53,945 bases of DNA from Aeromonas rivuli (GTDB lineage: Bacteria > Pseudomonadota > Gammaproteobacteria > Enterobacterales > Aeromonadaceae). The stretch spans positions 1 through 53,945 of the forward strand of contig NZ_CDBJ01000022.1 of NCBI RefSeq assembly GCF_000820045.1. Reading direction: 5' to 3'. The position numbers were made by a program, and so were the translations under genes. Below the pieces are notes generated by a model that worked only from the letters and a program-made list of their open reading frames with translations, did no database searches and had not been told where the DNA came from. Positions within the stretch are counted from its first letter, which is position 1, and each line of letters starts with the position of its first letter. This document shows positions 43,190-53,158 of this stretch, one piece after another.

Positions 43190-45682
43190 ATGAGAGTGTT
43201 GAAGTTTGGCGGGTCGTCACTGGCCGATGCAGAGCGTTTTTTACGGGTTGCCGATATTGCGGTCAACACCCATGGCCAGTCCCAGGTGGCCCTGGTGTTG
43301 TCAGCACCGGCCAAGGTGACCAATCACCTGGTGGCGCTGGTCGAACAGACCAGCCGTGGCATGGATGCCAGCCCCACCCTGTTTGAGATAAACGGCATCT
43401 TCTCCCGTCTGTTGGCGGGTCTCAAGGCGGCCTATCCGGCCCTCGATGAGAAAGCATTGCAGGCCCGGCTCACGGCCGAACTGGATCAGGTCGAGCGCCT
43501 GATGCAGGGCATCCGCCTGCTGGGTCAGTGCCCGGACAATGTTCAGGCTCACATCCTGAGCCGGGGGGAGAATCTCTCCATCGCCTTCATGCATGAGCTG
43601 CTGCGGGTGCGCGGCCTCGAGCTGGACGTGATAGTGCCCGAGCAGATGCTGGTGACCGATGGCGGCCATCTTGAGGCCCATGTCGACATCGAAGCTTCCC
43701 GGGTGCGTTTCGCCGCCAAGGGGCTTCGCCCGGTTGTAGAGGGGCAGGGCCCCTCTGGAAAAGCGTCATGCCTCTACCTGATGCCGGGCTTCACCGGTGG
43801 CAGCGACAAGGGCGAGACTGTGCTGCTGGGCCGCAACGGTTCGGATTACTCCGCCGCCGTCTTGGCCGCCTGCGTGGACGCCGAGTGCTGCGAGATCTGG
43901 ACAGACGTGGAAGGTTGCTACAACTGCGACCCGCGCCTGGTGCCGGATGCCTACCTGCTCAAAACCCTCTCCTATAAAGAGGCGATGGAGCTCTCGTACT
44001 TCGGCGCCAAGGTGCTGCACCCGAAAACCATCGCCCCCGTGGCCCAGTTCCACATTCCCTGCCTCATCAAGAACAGCTTCAACCCGCAAGGGCCGGGCAC
44101 CCTGATCGGTGCCGAGCAGGGGGATGATGACCTGAAGGTAAAAGCCATCTCGGATCTCTCCGGCATGTGTATGGTCAACGTCTCCGGCCCCGGCATGAAG
44201 GGCATGGTCGGCATGGCTGGTCGCATCTTCTCCGCCGTCTCCCGCGCCGGGGTCAGCATAGTGCTGATTACCCAGTCATCCTCCGAGTACAGCGTCAGCT
44301 TCTGTATCCACAGTTACGATCTGGACAAGACCCGCAAGGTGCTGGAGCGTGAATTCGAACTGGAGTTCAAGAACCAGCTGCTTGAGCCGTTGGAGATAGT
44401 GCGCGAACTCGCCATCATCTCCCTCATCGGGGATGGCATGCGCACCAGCAAGGGGATGGCGGCGCGCTTCTTCACCTCCCTGGCCCAGGCCTCCATCAAT
44501 ATCGTCGCCATCGCCCAAGGCTCGAGCGAGCGCTCCATCTCGGCGGTGGTGCGGGATCGCAAGGTGGCGGAAGCCATCAAGGCGTGCCACCAGAACTTCT
44601 TCGGCAGCCAGCAGTTCATCGATCTCTTCGTGGTCGGTGTGGGCGGCGTCGGTGCGGCCCTGGTGGATCAGATTGCCCGCCAGCAGCCGGTGCTCGCCGA
44701 GCAGGGCACCGGCCTGCGGGTGGTCGGCATCGCCAACAGCCGCCAGATGGCGGTCAACAAGGATGGCCTGAGTCTCGCCAACTGGCGTGAACAGCTGGTG
44801 GAAGCCCGTGACAGCTTCAGCCTGGAAGCGGTGAAGAAGCTGGTGGAAGAGAGCCACCTCATCAACCCGGTGATCGTCGATTGCACCTCGAGCGAGGCGG
44901 TCGCCGTCCAGTATGCTGACTTCCTGGCTGCCGGTTTCCACGTGGTGACCCCGAACAAGAAGGCCAACACTGGGTCGCTGGATTACTACAAGGCGCTGCG
45001 CCGCACCGCTCGCCAGACCCGCCGCAAGTTCCTCTATGAGACCAACGTGGGCGCGGGCCTGCCGGTCATCGAGAACCTGCAGAACCTCATCAAGGCCGGT
45101 GACAAGTTGCGCGCCTTCGACGGCGTCCTGTCCGGGTCGCTCTCCTTCATCTTCGGCAAGCTGGACGAGGGCATGAGCTTTAGCGAGGCCACCAAGATAG
45201 CCCGTGGCAACGGCTTCACCGAGCCGGATCCCCGCGATGATCTCAACGGCATGGATGTCGCCCGCAAGCTCTTGATCCTGGCCCGCGAGGCCGGCATGGC
45301 ACTGGAGCTTGCCGATGTCGAGGTCGAACAGGCCCTGCCACCCGGTTTCGATGTGAGCGGCGATGTGGAGTCCTTTATGGCCCGTCTGCCCGAGGCCGAT
45401 GGCTGGTTCCGCGATCAGTTCGCCCTGGCTCAGAGCGAGGGCAAGGTGCTGCGCTACGTGGGCTCCATCGAAGAGGGGCAGTGCAAGGTCGCCATCAAGG
45501 CGGTCGGTGCCGACGAGCCGCTGTTCAAGGTGAAAGACGGGGAGAACGCCCTGGCCTTCTTCTCTACCTATTACCAGCCCATCCCCCTGGTGCTGCGCGG
45601 CTATGGCGCCGGTACCGAAGTGACCGCCGCCGGTGTCTTCGCCGACGTGTTGCGCACCCAGAACTGGAAGCAGGAGCTGTAA
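43190..45682 (+). CDS. thrA: Bifunctional aspartokinase I/homoserine dehydrogenase I
   Basis: 830 residues from the ATG at 43190 (GGGAGAG just upstream); the frame upstream runs through the attenuator and is rejected. The kinase domain starts [20 protein letters not shown] regulatory domains lie near 320-460, and the homoserine dehydrogenase part has [13 protein letters not shown] (NAD(P) binding), VTPNKKAN and [14 protein letters not shown]. It carries out the first and third steps from aspartate to threonine. It is the first gene of thrABC after attenuation. Confidence 0.97.
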   Translation: MRVLKFGGSSLADAERFLRVADIAVNTHGQSQVALVLSAPAKVTNHLVALVEQTSRGMDASPTLFEINGIFSRLLAGLKAAYPALDEKALQARLTAELDQVERLMQGIRLLGQCPDNVQAHILSRGENLSIAFMHELLRVRGLELDVIVPEQMLVTDGGHLEAHVDIEASRVRFAAKGLRPVVEGQGPSGKASCLYLMPGFTGGSDKGETVLLGRNGSDYSAAVLAACVDAECCEIWTDVEGCYNCDPRLVPDAYLLKTLSYKEAMELSYFGAKVLHPKTIAPVAQFHIPCLIKNSFNPQGPGTLIGAEQGDDDLKVKAISDLSGMCMVNVSGPGMKGMVGMAGRIFSAVSRAGVSIVLITQSSSEYSVSFCIHSYDLDKTRKVLEREFELEFKNQLLEPLEIVRELAIISLIGDGMRTSKGMAARFFTSLAQASINIVAIAQGSSERSISAVVRDRKVAEAIKACHQNFFGSQQFIDLFVVGVGGVGAALVDQIARQQPVLAEQGTGLRVVGIANSRQMAVNKDGLSLANWREQLVEARDSFSLEAVKKLVEESHLINPVIVDCTSSEAVAVQYADFLAAGFHVVTPNKKANTGSLDYYKALRRTARQTRRKFLYETNVGAGLPVIENLQNLIKAGDKLRAFDGVLSGSLSFIFGKLDEGMSFSEATKIARGNGFTEPDPRDDLNGMDVARKLLILAREAGMALELADVEVEQALPPGFDVSGDVESFMARLPEADGWFRDQFALAQSEGKVLRYVGSIEEGQCKVAIKAVGADEPLFKVKDGENALAFFSTYYQPIPLVLRGYGAGTEVTAAGVFADVLRTQNWKQEL

Positions 45683-45683
45683 C

Positions 45684-46691
45684 ATGAGTTCAGCGATGAA
45701 CCCCGATTTTGAACAAGATGCCATGGTGCAGGGCGGCAGCGTGGTCGCCTATGCCCCGGCCTCCAGCGCCAACCTGAGCGTGGGATTCGATGTCCTGGGG
45801 GCGGCGCTCGCCCCCGTGGATGGCTCCCTGCTCGGGGATCGCGTCCAGGTAAAGGCTGCCGATGTGGCGTTCGCCCTCTCCTCCGTGGGCCGCTACGCCC
45901 ACAAGTTGCCGGACGATCCCAAGAAGAACATCCTCTATGACTGCTGGCTTGCCTATGGGGAGGCCCTGGAGAAACGCGGCCTGACCCTCAAGCCGCTGGC
46001 GATGGTGCTGGAGAAGAACCTGCCGGTGGGCTCCGGTCTGGGATCGAGCGCCTGCAGCGTGGTGGCGGCGCTTGAGGGACTCAACGCCTTCCACGGCGCG
46101 CCCCTCGATGAACACGCCATGCTGCTGTTGATGGGGGAGATGGAAGGCAAGATTTCCGGCTCGGTCCACTACGACAACGTCGCCCCCTGCTATCTCGGCG
46201 GCATGCAGCTGGTGCTCGAAGAGCACGGCGTCATCAGCCAGGGCATTCCTGTGTTCGAGCAGTGGTACTGGGTGGTCTGCTACCCGGGCACTGTGGTTTC
46301 CACCGCCGCCGCCCGCGCCATACTGCCGGCCCAGTATCGCCGTCAGGATTGCCTCACCTATGGCCGTCGCCTGGCCGCCTTCGTCCACGCCAGCTACACA
46401 GGTCAGGAGGGATTGGCGGCCAGCGTGCTCAAAGACGTGATTGCCGAGCCTTACCGCGCGGCCCTCATCGAAGGTTTCAACGAGGTGCGGGCCCAGGCGG
46501 CCCAGAACGGGGCGCTCGCCACCGGCATCTCGGGCTCAGGCCCCAGCGTCTTCGTGGTGATGAAGGATCTGGCCCAGGCCGAGCGCATGAAGGATTGGAT
46601 GGACGCACATTTTGTGCAGAACGAAGATGGATTTGCCCGGGTCTGCAAACTGGACATGGCCGGGGCACGGGTAACAGGAAGCGAGCTATGA
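45684..46691 (+). CDS. thrB: Homoserine kinase
   Basis: 335 residues from the ATG at 45684 (AGGAG 7 bases upstream), about 25 longer than E. coli ThrB because of an N-terminal extension before [20 protein letters not shown]. The GHMP ATP loop is [17 protein letters not shown]. It phosphorylates homoserine. It starts 1 base after the thrA stop, and its stop overlaps the thrC start by 4 bases. Confidence 0.96.
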   Translation: MSSAMNPDFEQDAMVQGGSVVAYAPASSANLSVGFDVLGAALAPVDGSLLGDRVQVKAADVAFALSSVGRYAHKLPDDPKKNILYDCWLAYGEALEKRGLTLKPLAMVLEKNLPVGSGLGSSACSVVAALEGLNAFHGAPLDEHAMLLLMGEMEGKISGSVHYDNVAPCYLGGMQLVLEEHGVISQGIPVFEQWYWVVCYPGTVVSTAAARAILPAQYRRQDCLTYGRRLAAFVHASYTGQEGLAASVLKDVIAEPYRAALIEGFNEVRAQAAQNGALATGISGSGPSVFVVMKDLAQAERMKDWMDAHFVQNEDGFARVCKLDMAGARVTGSEL

Positions 46692-47962
46692 ATCTTTACA
46701 ATATCAAGGACAAGAGTGAACAGGTCAGCTTCGCCCAGGCGGTGCGCCAGGGGCTGGGTCGCGAGCAGGGGCTCTTCTTCCCCGAAGCCATCGTACCCCT
46801 GACTGACGTGGATGCCCTGCTGGCGCTGCCGCTGGCCGAGCGCTCCGCTCGCATCATCAGCCACCTGCTGGGTGACGAGGTGCCCGCCTCCAAGGTGAGC
46901 GAGCTTATCGACGCCGCCTTCACCTTCCCGGCGCCCCTGGTGAAGCTCAAAGATGGCACCTATGCCCTCGAGCTGTTCCACGGCCCGACCCTGGCGTTCA
47001 AGGATTTTGGCGGCCGCTTTATGGCCCAGTGTCTGGCGACTTTCAGAACCAACGACAAGATCACCATACTCACCGCCACCTCCGGCGACACCGGCGCCGC
47101 CGTGGCCCATGCCTTCTATGGTCTGGAGGGGATCGAAGTGGTCATTCTCTACCCCAAGGGCAAGATAAGCCCCCTGCAGGAGGCGCTGTTCTGCACCCTA
47201 GGCGGCAACATCCGCACCATCGCCATCGACGGCGACTTCGATGCCTGTCAGGCGCTGGTCAAGGATGCCTTCGATGACGAGGCGTTGAAACAGGCGATTG
47301 GCCTGAACTCCGCCAACTCCATCAACATCAGCCGCTTGCTGGCGCAAGTGTGCTACTACTTCGAAGCCCTGGCCCAGTTGCCGCGATCCGAGCGCCATAA
47401 GGCGGTGATCAGCGTGCCGTCCGGCAACTTTGGCAACCTTACCGCGGGCCTGATTGCCAAGGCGCTGGGGCTGCCGGTGAAGCGCTTTATCGCCGCCACC
47501 AACGCCAACGACACAGTGCCGCGCTACCTGAAAACCGGTCAGTGGGAGCCGCACCAGACGGTCGCGACCCTCTCCAACGCCATGGACGTGAGCCGCCCCA
47601 ACAACTGGCCGCGAGTGGAAGAGTTGTGCCGCCGGGAAGGCTGGGCGCTGGAGACCTTGGGCTCTGGCATGCGCAGCGATGCCCAGACTCGCGATGCCCT
47701 TAAACGCCTGCACCAGCTCGATTACCTGTGCGAGCCCCATGGCGCTATTGCGTGGGATCTGCTGGGCGAGCAGCTCGCAGAGGATGAAGTGGGGGTCTTC
47801 CTCTGCACCGCCCATCCCGCCAAGTTCAAGGAGTCGGTGGACGAGATCCTGGGGCTGGATGTGCCATTGCCAGCCCCGCTTGCCAAGCATGCCGCCCTGC
47901 CGCTGCTCTCCCACAACCTGCCCGCAGACTTTGGCCGTCTCAAGGCCTTCCTGCTCGGTTAA
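46688..47962 (+). CDS. thrC: Threonine synthase
   Basis: 424 residues (E. coli 428) starting [19 protein letters not shown]; the open frame upstream is a shadow within thrB. The PLP lysine is in [16 protein letters not shown], the phosphate loop in [15 protein letters not shown], and [11 protein letters not shown] follows. It converts O-phosphohomoserine to threonine, ending the pathway. Confidence 0.97.
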   Translation: MNLYNIKDKSEQVSFAQAVRQGLGREQGLFFPEAIVPLTDVDALLALPLAERSARIISHLLGDEVPASKVSELIDAAFTFPAPLVKLKDGTYALELFHGPTLAFKDFGGRFMAQCLATFRTNDKITILTATSGDTGAAVAHAFYGLEGIEVVILYPKGKISPLQEALFCTLGGNIRTIAIDGDFDACQALVKDAFDDEALKQAIGLNSANSINISRLLAQVCYYFEALAQLPRSERHKAVISVPSGNFGNLTAGLIAKALGLPVKRFIAATNANDTVPRYLKTGQWEPHQTVATLSNAMDVSRPNNWPRVEELCRREGWALETLGSGMRSDAQTRDALKRLHQLDYLCEPHGAIAWDLLGEQLAEDEVGVFLCTAHPAKFKESVDEILGLDVPLPAPLAKHAALPLLSHNLPADFGRLKAFLLG

Positions 47963-47978
47963 GCACCCATGAAAAATG

Positions 47979-48017
47979 AAAATCCCCCGCTTTTTTGCAA
48001 AGAGCGGGGGATTTTTT
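47979..48017 (+). terminator. Terminator of thrABC
   Basis: AAAATCCCCCGCT and AGCGGGGGATTTT arms with an 11-base loop and T-run, 17 bases after the thrC stop. Confidence 0.92.
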
Positions 48018-48079
48018 ATTTCCGGCATAGGGCGGGGAATCCAGCCCTGGATGATCACCCTGAAACAAAGGAGCAGAGT

Positions 48080-48481
48080 ATGAGTCAGCATCCCCTTCGC
48101 ACATTGATCGAGACCTGTGACGCCGCCATCTCCCGGCGCGACTTCGACGCCCTGATGGCCTTCTATGCCGAGGACGCCGCCCTGGTGGTCAAGCCCAGCA
48201 TGGTGGTGCTCGGCATTCCCGCCATCCGCCGCGCCTTCGCGGCCATCTCCGATTACTTTGACGGCCGGCTTGAGGTCACTCAAGGAGCCATGGAGGTGAT
48301 TGAGGGGGCCGACAATGCCCTGGTGATCATGGAGACCCGGCTGCGTTATCCCGACGGGCATGGTAGCTGGATCGACGAGAACCGGCGTGCCACCTATGTA
48401 TTTCGCAAGGAGGCCGATGGGCAGTGGCGCTGCACAATCGACAACTCCTATGGCACTGCGCTGTTGGTGGCAGTCCCATGA
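48080..48481 (+). CDS. SnoaL-like/NTF2-fold protein (SgcJ/EcaC type)
   Basis: 133 residues from the ATG at 48080 (AGGAG upstream). The N-terminus CDAAISRRDFDALMAFYAEDAALVV and the last part RRATYVFRKEADGQWRCTIDNSYG are typical of the SnoaL-like NTF2-fold family. Such proteins are small cone-shaped enzymes or binding proteins of varied role. No catalytic residue can be assigned here. Confidence 0.8.
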   Translation: MSQHPLRTLIETCDAAISRRDFDALMAFYAEDAALVVKPSMVVLGIPAIRRAFAAISDYFDGRLEVTQGAMEVIEGADNALVIMETRLRYPDGHGSWIDENRRATYVFRKEADGQWRCTIDNSYGTALLVAVP

Positions 48482-48844
48482 CCCCAGCGGCTCAACGTCG
48501 CCACAGCTGGCTGGTTCCTTGGCTCGTTCGAGCCCACAGCTGATAGCCCTTGGATCGGGGGCTCCGGCTCGCTCTCCAGGCGAGTCGCCGTGGCGCACGG
48601 GTTGATCTTGTTGGGGCATTTAGTTACCGTTACCGCTCTTCTGATCCCAAGAGTACTTCCTCCGATGCGCATTTAACCTGTCCGCACCCTCCAGTTTTCT
48701 GCCCCTCTTCATTGAGGCCGGGTGCGTCTTTACCGTGACAGGTTGATGTTGATCCCTCATTGCATTTCTCGTTTGCAGGCGCTGCGTCCCTGTCATTTGG
48801 CTTCACTCTCGGCTCGTTGCTCCAGCGCGGCCTCAGGAGTTCAG
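48482..48844. other. Gene-free stretch between the SnoaL-like and ABC-F genes
   Basis: 363 bases with no supported gene. It carries stop codons in all plausible frames before the ABC-F start, a tandem GTTACCGTTACCG near 48623 and no strong terminator. Promoter elements for the ABC-F gene are presumably here. Confidence 0.5.
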
Positions 48845-50419
48845 ATGACCCAACTCTCATGTCATATCAAACAGTTGCAACTGCCTTATCTGCCAGGCAT
48901 TGCGCCCCTCACGTTTTCCCTGCCACGGGCACCCTGCGCCCTGATAGGTCGTAATGGCATAGGCAAGAGTCTGCTGCTGGAACTGCTGGCGGGCCAGCGT
49001 GCCCCAGCTTCGGGCAAGATAGAGTGGGCCCAGACCGTCGCCTGGCTACCCCAGTTTGTCCCCGCGAGCGACAGCTCTGTGGCTGACTTCATTGGTTGGG
49101 GGGAGGCTCTGGGGGCGCTTGGGCGCATCGAGCAGGGCAGTATCGACAGCCGGGACTTCGACCTGCTGGCCGATCGCTGGACATTGCGAGACGATCTCGC
49201 CGCCCTCTTGGCCGAGGCGGGGCTCAGGGTCGATGCCAAGCAGCCTCTCAATCAGTTGAGCGGCGGCCAGCTCACCCGACTAAGGCTGCTGGCACTCTTT
49301 GCCGAGCCCGAACACTTCCTGTTGCTGGATGAGCCGGACAATCATCTCGATGGCGAGGGGATAGCGTGGCTGGCGCGGCGACTGGCCAACCATAGCGGCG
49401 GCTACCTGCTGGTGAGCCACGACCGGCGCTTGCTCAATCAGGCCAAGCAACTGCTTGAGTTAAGCGAGCAGGGGCTGCAAAGCGCCCAACTCTCGTTTCA
49501 GGCCTTCTTGCAACAGCAGGCTCAGGAACAGGCTGCCCGCACCGCCCGGCTGGCCCAGGCTGTACGCAATGAGAAGGCGGCCGCCCTGGCGCTGCAGAGG
49601 GTGCGCGAACAAGCTGCGCAGCGCGCCAGTCAGGGCCGCCGGGATCGCGGCTCTCAGGCCAAAATCCTGCTGGATTTCAACAAGGATCAGGCGGGGAAAT
49701 CCCTCGGCAAGGCGCTGGATCGCCATGAGCGCGGTCATCAGCAGCAACTGGGGCTTAAGGAGGATGCGGCCGCCGCATTGGCGGCGGTACAGCCCCTGCG
49801 CATGCAGTGGCAGGGGAGGGGCGATCCTAGCAAACAGGGCAGTGCCCAGCCCCTGGTGATCATGACCGCCAGCCATCCTCGCTGGCATCATCAGCGGGTC
49901 AGCCTGGTGCTGCAGCGGGGGGATCGCTGTCTGCTCAGTGGCCGCAATGGGGCGGGTAAATCCAGTCTGCTCAAGATGCTGCGCGGGGAGCTGGCCCCCG
50001 AGTCGGGTGCTTTCAGGCTAACTGGCCCCCTGGCTTGTCTGGATCAGGGCTTGAGCCTGATTGCGCGGGATCTCAGCCCACTGGCCAACCTGTTGGCAGT
50101 GGCGCCAGGGCTGGCCGAAAGCGATGCGAGAACACGGCTGGCGGGCATAGCCCTTCGCGGGGAGCGCGCCCTGCAACCGACCCACCAGTTGAGCGGTGGT
50201 GAGCGGCTGAAGCTGGGCCTCTTGATGGTATTGGCACAGCAACCTGAGCTGCTGCTCCTCGATGAGCCGGACAGTCACCTGGATAACGCCTCTCGCCAGC
50301 TGCTCACTCAGGTGCTGGCCGATTATCCGGGCACATTGCTGCTTGTCTCCCACGATCCCGAGTTTGTGGCCGGGGTCGGAATTGGGCGGGAGTATTGGTT
50401 GGAGGGGGATAAAACATGA
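48845..50419 (+). CDS. ABC-F family ATPase
   Basis: 524 residues from the ATG at 48845 (AGGAG 5 bases upstream). There are two ATPase cassettes and no membrane segment. The first has GRNGIGKSLLLELL, LSGGQLTRLRLLALF and LLLDEPDNHLD, the second GRNGAGKSSLLKML, LSGGERLKLGLLM and LLLDEPDSHLD. An Ala/Gln-rich linker of about 85 residues joins them, as in ABC-F proteins. The family acts on the ribosome: translation rescue, ribosome assembly, or protection from antibiotics. Which of these applies is unknown. The last codons form part of a hairpin. Confidence 0.9.
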   Translation: MTQLSCHIKQLQLPYLPGIAPLTFSLPRAPCALIGRNGIGKSLLLELLAGQRAPASGKIEWAQTVAWLPQFVPASDSSVADFIGWGEALGALGRIEQGSIDSRDFDLLADRWTLRDDLAALLAEAGLRVDAKQPLNQLSGGQLTRLRLLALFAEPEHFLLLDEPDNHLDGEGIAWLARRLANHSGGYLLVSHDRRLLNQAKQLLELSEQGLQSAQLSFQAFLQQQAQEQAARTARLAQAVRNEKAAALALQRVREQAAQRASQGRRDRGSQAKILLDFNKDQAGKSLGKALDRHERGHQQQLGLKEDAAAALAAVQPLRMQWQGRGDPSKQGSAQPLVIMTASHPRWHHQRVSLVLQRGDRCLLSGRNGAGKSSLLKMLRGELAPESGAFRLTGPLACLDQGLSLIARDLSPLANLLAVAPGLAESDARTRLAGIALRGERALQPTHQLSGGERLKLGLLMVLAQQPELLLLDEPDSHLDNASRQLLTQVLADYPGTLLLVSHDPEFVAGVGIGREYWLEGDKT

Positions 50420-50443
50420 GCCAGCCGAGTAATGGCTGGCTCA
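50417..50443 (+). terminator. Hairpin overlapping the ABC-F stop codon
   Basis: TGAGCCAGCC and GGCTGGCTCA, perfect 10-base arms with a 7-base loop, and the stop codon TGA is the first part of the stem. No T-run follows. Confidence 0.6.
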
Positions 50444-50453
50444 GAAAGGTGGG

Positions 50454-50639
50454 TGTCCCAGATTGTACTTCCGTATCAAGGGGAGGACGACCTGGTATGA
50501 GTCGGTGGAGCAGATGCAGACAGACCTGGATAGCTATCTGGAGCAGTACAACACCAAGCGGCCTCATCAGGGCCGAATGATGGAAGGGCAGACGCCCTAC
50601 AGCATGTTCAAGAAGGGACTGAAAATGATACCGAAGTAA
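50454..50639 (+). pseudogene. 3' fragment of an IS481-type transposase
   Basis: A 61-codon open frame ending at TAA (50637-50639) codes for RTTWYESVEQMQTDLDSYL, then EQYNTKRPHQGRMMEGQTP. The YN..RPHQG motif is the C-terminal end of IS481-type DDE transposases. No start and no DDE catalytic core are present, so only the tail of the gene remains. It marks the left edge of the AT-rich island. Confidence 0.82.
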
Positions 50640-50664
50640 GTACGCGATAACGTAGCGTAAACAA

Positions 50665-50687
50665 GACACCGGTTTGAGGCCGGTGTC
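50665..50687 (+). terminator. Hairpin after the transposase fragment
   Basis: GACACCGG and CCGGTGTC with a short loop, 26 bases after the transposase stop. It may be an insertion-sequence end or a terminator serving the STAND gene coming from the right. Confidence 0.4.
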
Positions 50688-50720
50688 AGGTGATAACTAG
50701 ATCTGTACAGGCTATCTAAA

Positions 50721-51857
50721 TCACTCATGAAATTTTATTGCATTTTTTCTTTTCAATATTAACTGCTTGAATTTATCTATAGATCGCTTCGTTTTGGCCG
50801 CATAGGGGATTTGAGGGGCGAAACTTCTATCTGCAATTCTCAAATATTTATCTGCCATATCAAGAAATTGTAACTTTTCATTTCTATTGATTTCTTTAAA
50901 TGTATAATGGTAACGAGCGATAGCCTTTCTTAAATTGCAAAATGATCTTGCTCTCCCTAGAGACTCTGCCATATCAATATAATGATCGCCTTTTATTGTA
51001 TTGTCTTGTCTGTAATATATTAAAGCAACGTTTACCAATGCATCACAGTTTTTATTATTTAATTCTACGGCTTTTAGTGCAAGCTGTAGAGCTTTAGGTA
51101 AGTCATTAATTTTATTTGCTAAAAACCATGAGTAACGATCATGTAATGCTGAGTTAAAAGGATCATCCTCAATTGCCAAGTCATAATATTCAATTGCCTT
51201 AGGGAAGTCGTTGTTGTTGACGGCTACCTTTGCTACTTTACTAAATTCACTTCTAAAAGCTTCGGAGACTCTGTCTTCTTTATATTCTTGCTCTATTTTC
51301 ACTCTTTCGCCAACATACTTGTCAACATTGTTTGCATATTCTATAATGCGTAGCTTTATATCGCCATTAAGTTCTGATAGCTTTTTTTCGAAAAACCTCT
51401 TAGAGAGTTCAACCAATTCCATTTCATAATGGCTACCATAATCTAGAATTGAAGCAAAATGAGTTTCTTTTAAACTATCCAAGAATACCGTATGAGGAAT
51501 TTCAACTAACTGGCATGCTCTACTAATTGCTGTGCTATTTAATGGACTAGTAATAGAGACGATTATGTAAAAAAGCTCTTTACGAATTTCGCTTAGTCTG
51601 TCCCAAGCATCCTCATACAAAAACTCGAGAAGGTCTTCATTAGATTTTTTGAACAAATTCTCTACAGCAGAGTCAATAGACATATTGCTTCGTGATATAT
51701 AAACAACTAATGCTTCTAACAAAAGTGGCTTGTTCATTAATTTGTTTGCTGTAGCAAGTAACTTTTTGTCTCCAGCCTGAAGGATCGGCTGGGCATTATA
51801 AAGTTCTGCCAATCTTCTTAGAAGCTTAATTGAGTCATCTTCATTGAGACCTTCCAC
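50721..51857 (-). CDS. STAND NTPase, C-terminal winged-helix/TPR part (frameshifted from the preceding frame)
   Basis: The part starting at the first ATG has 378 residues, but the same frame stays open upstream to about 51922, reading RLVITSRRQESIEAEHILVE before the Met. That is the expected continuation of the NTPase encoded next to it (VITSR is a common STAND element after Walker B). It then has a helical region similar to NB-ARC winged-helix domains, and tetratricopeptide-like repeats from about residue 210 (FPKAIEYYDLAIEDDPFN, LPKALQLALKAVELN). The TPR part is the likely ligand sensor. Low GC compared with neighbours indicates recent acquisition. It is probably not an independent gene. 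Confidence 0.7.
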   Translation of the reverse strand: MEGLNEDDSIKLLRRLAELYNAQPILQAGDKKLLATANKLMNKPLLLEALVVYISRSNMSIDSAVENLFKKSNEDLLEFLYEDAWDRLSEIRKELFYIIVSITSPLNSTAISRACQLVEIPHTVFLDSLKETHFASILDYGSHYEMELVELSKRFFEKKLSELNGDIKLRIIEYANNVDKYVGERVKIEQEYKEDRVSEAFRSEFSKVAKVAVNNNDFPKAIEYYDLAIEDDPFNSALHDRYSWFLANKINDLPKALQLALKAVELNNKNCDALVNVALIYYRQDNTIKGDHYIDMAESLGRARSFCNLRKAIARYHYTFKEINRNEKLQFLDMADKYLRIADRSFAPQIPYAAKTKRSIDKFKQLILKRKNAIKFHE

Positions 51858-51904
51858 TAATATATGTTCAGCCTCAATACTTTCTTGTCGTCTAGAGGTA
51901 ATAA

Positions 51905-53158
51905 CTAATCGACCAATTTTTTACCTGCTTGTTTTAAAAATTCAGCCAGTTCAGCATTTTTCTGTGGGCTGTCACTTAATGTTTCTGAGTTATCAATGAT
52001 AAGAAGAACATCATCTCTGGAAATTTTTTTCTCCACAAGGTATTGAACTGTTTTATCAATTAAGCTGATTCCGTTGATTGTATACCATTGCTTATCTAAA
52101 GTCGGTGCGTAAAACTTTATGATTTCTCTTATACATTCATCCATGACTGGCTGTATTGAGCTAAATCGTTCTAAACCATCCTCAGTCCATCGGGTCATCT
52201 TCGCAGTATAAAAACATATCAGAGATGGAAAATTCTTAATAATATTCAAGTCACCTTCCAGTAACCTATTTACTGCCTCTAAAACTAGGGTGGTTTTCCC
52301 ATACCCCCCATCACCATAGACTAAACATCTTCTAGAGTCATCATCATTGAACCAATCTACAAATTCATCTACCTCTTTGTGTCGTCCTTCAAAAGTTTCA
52401 GTTTGTCTGATAGGTACATTATGTTCGACAATGTATTCTTTTCCACAACAATTTACCTCAATTATCTTATAGCTTTCGTTGTTGTTATAGTCACCTAAAC
52501 TGTTAAATATATTTTCCTCAGAAAGAGAAACTGTTTTTTCATCGGAATAATTGTAATCTAGAGGCTGTAGTTTTAACTTCCAGTTTCCTTGTCTCTGCGT
52601 GATGCTAGTTATTACGATAGCTTTTCCTTGGTATATTAGTGGAAAATCTATTTTTAATTTACCTGATGGAATTTCAATTAGCAGAGTTTTATTATCAAAA
52701 ATAGGTATTGCAGTTGAAAATACAGCCAAGCATTGGTCAATTAATAACTCTATTCTATCGACCCAATTTGACATGGAAAATATATCAAGAACTCCATGCC
52801 CTGGCTTATTGTTTCTGAAGGTTACCCACTCTTGCAGCAGGATAGAAAGTGGCTTTTCCAACCCAGAGTTGTTTCTTTCATACCATCCACTAAATAATCG
52901 CTTTTCAAAATGAGAGCGTAAATGGGGTGTTAGTTTATCGATTATATCAACAGGCATTCCATCGGCAGGCCTGCGGAACCTATCCACAATTCCTGAAAGA
53001 TCAAGTTCATCTGTACTTGTTTCATTTTTAGCTAATTCTAATGTGGCAATTGAAACTGTTTGGAGAATAGATCGGAGGATATTAGTTAGAGAAATAAATC
53101 TATCTGTAAGCTGCATCCTATTGGCTAGGTCTTTTTCTTTTAAATAGATAGTTTTCAT
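51905..53158 (-). CDS. STAND NTPase, N-terminal part: HEPN-like domain plus P-loop (ends early by frameshift)
   Basis: 417 residues from the ATG at 53158, chosen because AAGGA is 5 bases before it; the frame stays open 72 codons more but those are GC-rich and lack a ribosome site. Residues 1-150 are helical and carry WVTFRNNKPGHGV, in which Arg115-x5-His121 fits the R-x4-6-H motif of HEPN RNases. About 120 residues of unassigned sequence follow, then Walker A GDGGYGKTT (282-290), Walker B VLLIIDNSE (384-392). The frame stops 25 codons later, right after an A6 run (51917-51922); one extra A restores the full NTPase and TPR sensor of about 830 residues. STAND proteins with nuclease-like N-termini are common in antiphage defence; function here is inferred. 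Confidence 0.72.
   Translation of the reverse strand: MKTIYLKEKDLANRMQLTDRFISLTNILRSILQTVSIATLELAKNETSTDELDLSGIVDRFRRPADGMPVDIIDKLTPHLRSHFEKRLFSGWYERNNSGLEKPLSILLQEWVTFRNNKPGHGVLDIFSMSNWVDRIELLIDQCLAVFSTAIPIFDNKTLLIEIPSGKLKIDFPLIYQGKAIVITSITQRQGNWKLKLQPLDYNYSDEKTVSLSEENIFNSLGDYNNNESYKIIEVNCCGKEYIVEHNVPIRQTETFEGRHKEVDEFVDWFNDDDSRRCLVYGDGGYGKTTLVLEAVNRLLEGDLNIIKNFPSLICFYTAKMTRWTEDGLERFSSIQPVMDECIREIIKFYAPTLDKQWYTINGISLIDKTVQYLVEKKISRDDVLLIIDNSETLSDSPQKNAELAEFLKQAGKKLVD

Noticed and set aside
51917..51922. Programmed -1 frameshift in the STAND gene
   Set aside because: The context GGT-AAA-AAA-T does not give a proper slippery heptamer with re-pairing in the P site; an indel in the A-run is simpler, though not excluded.
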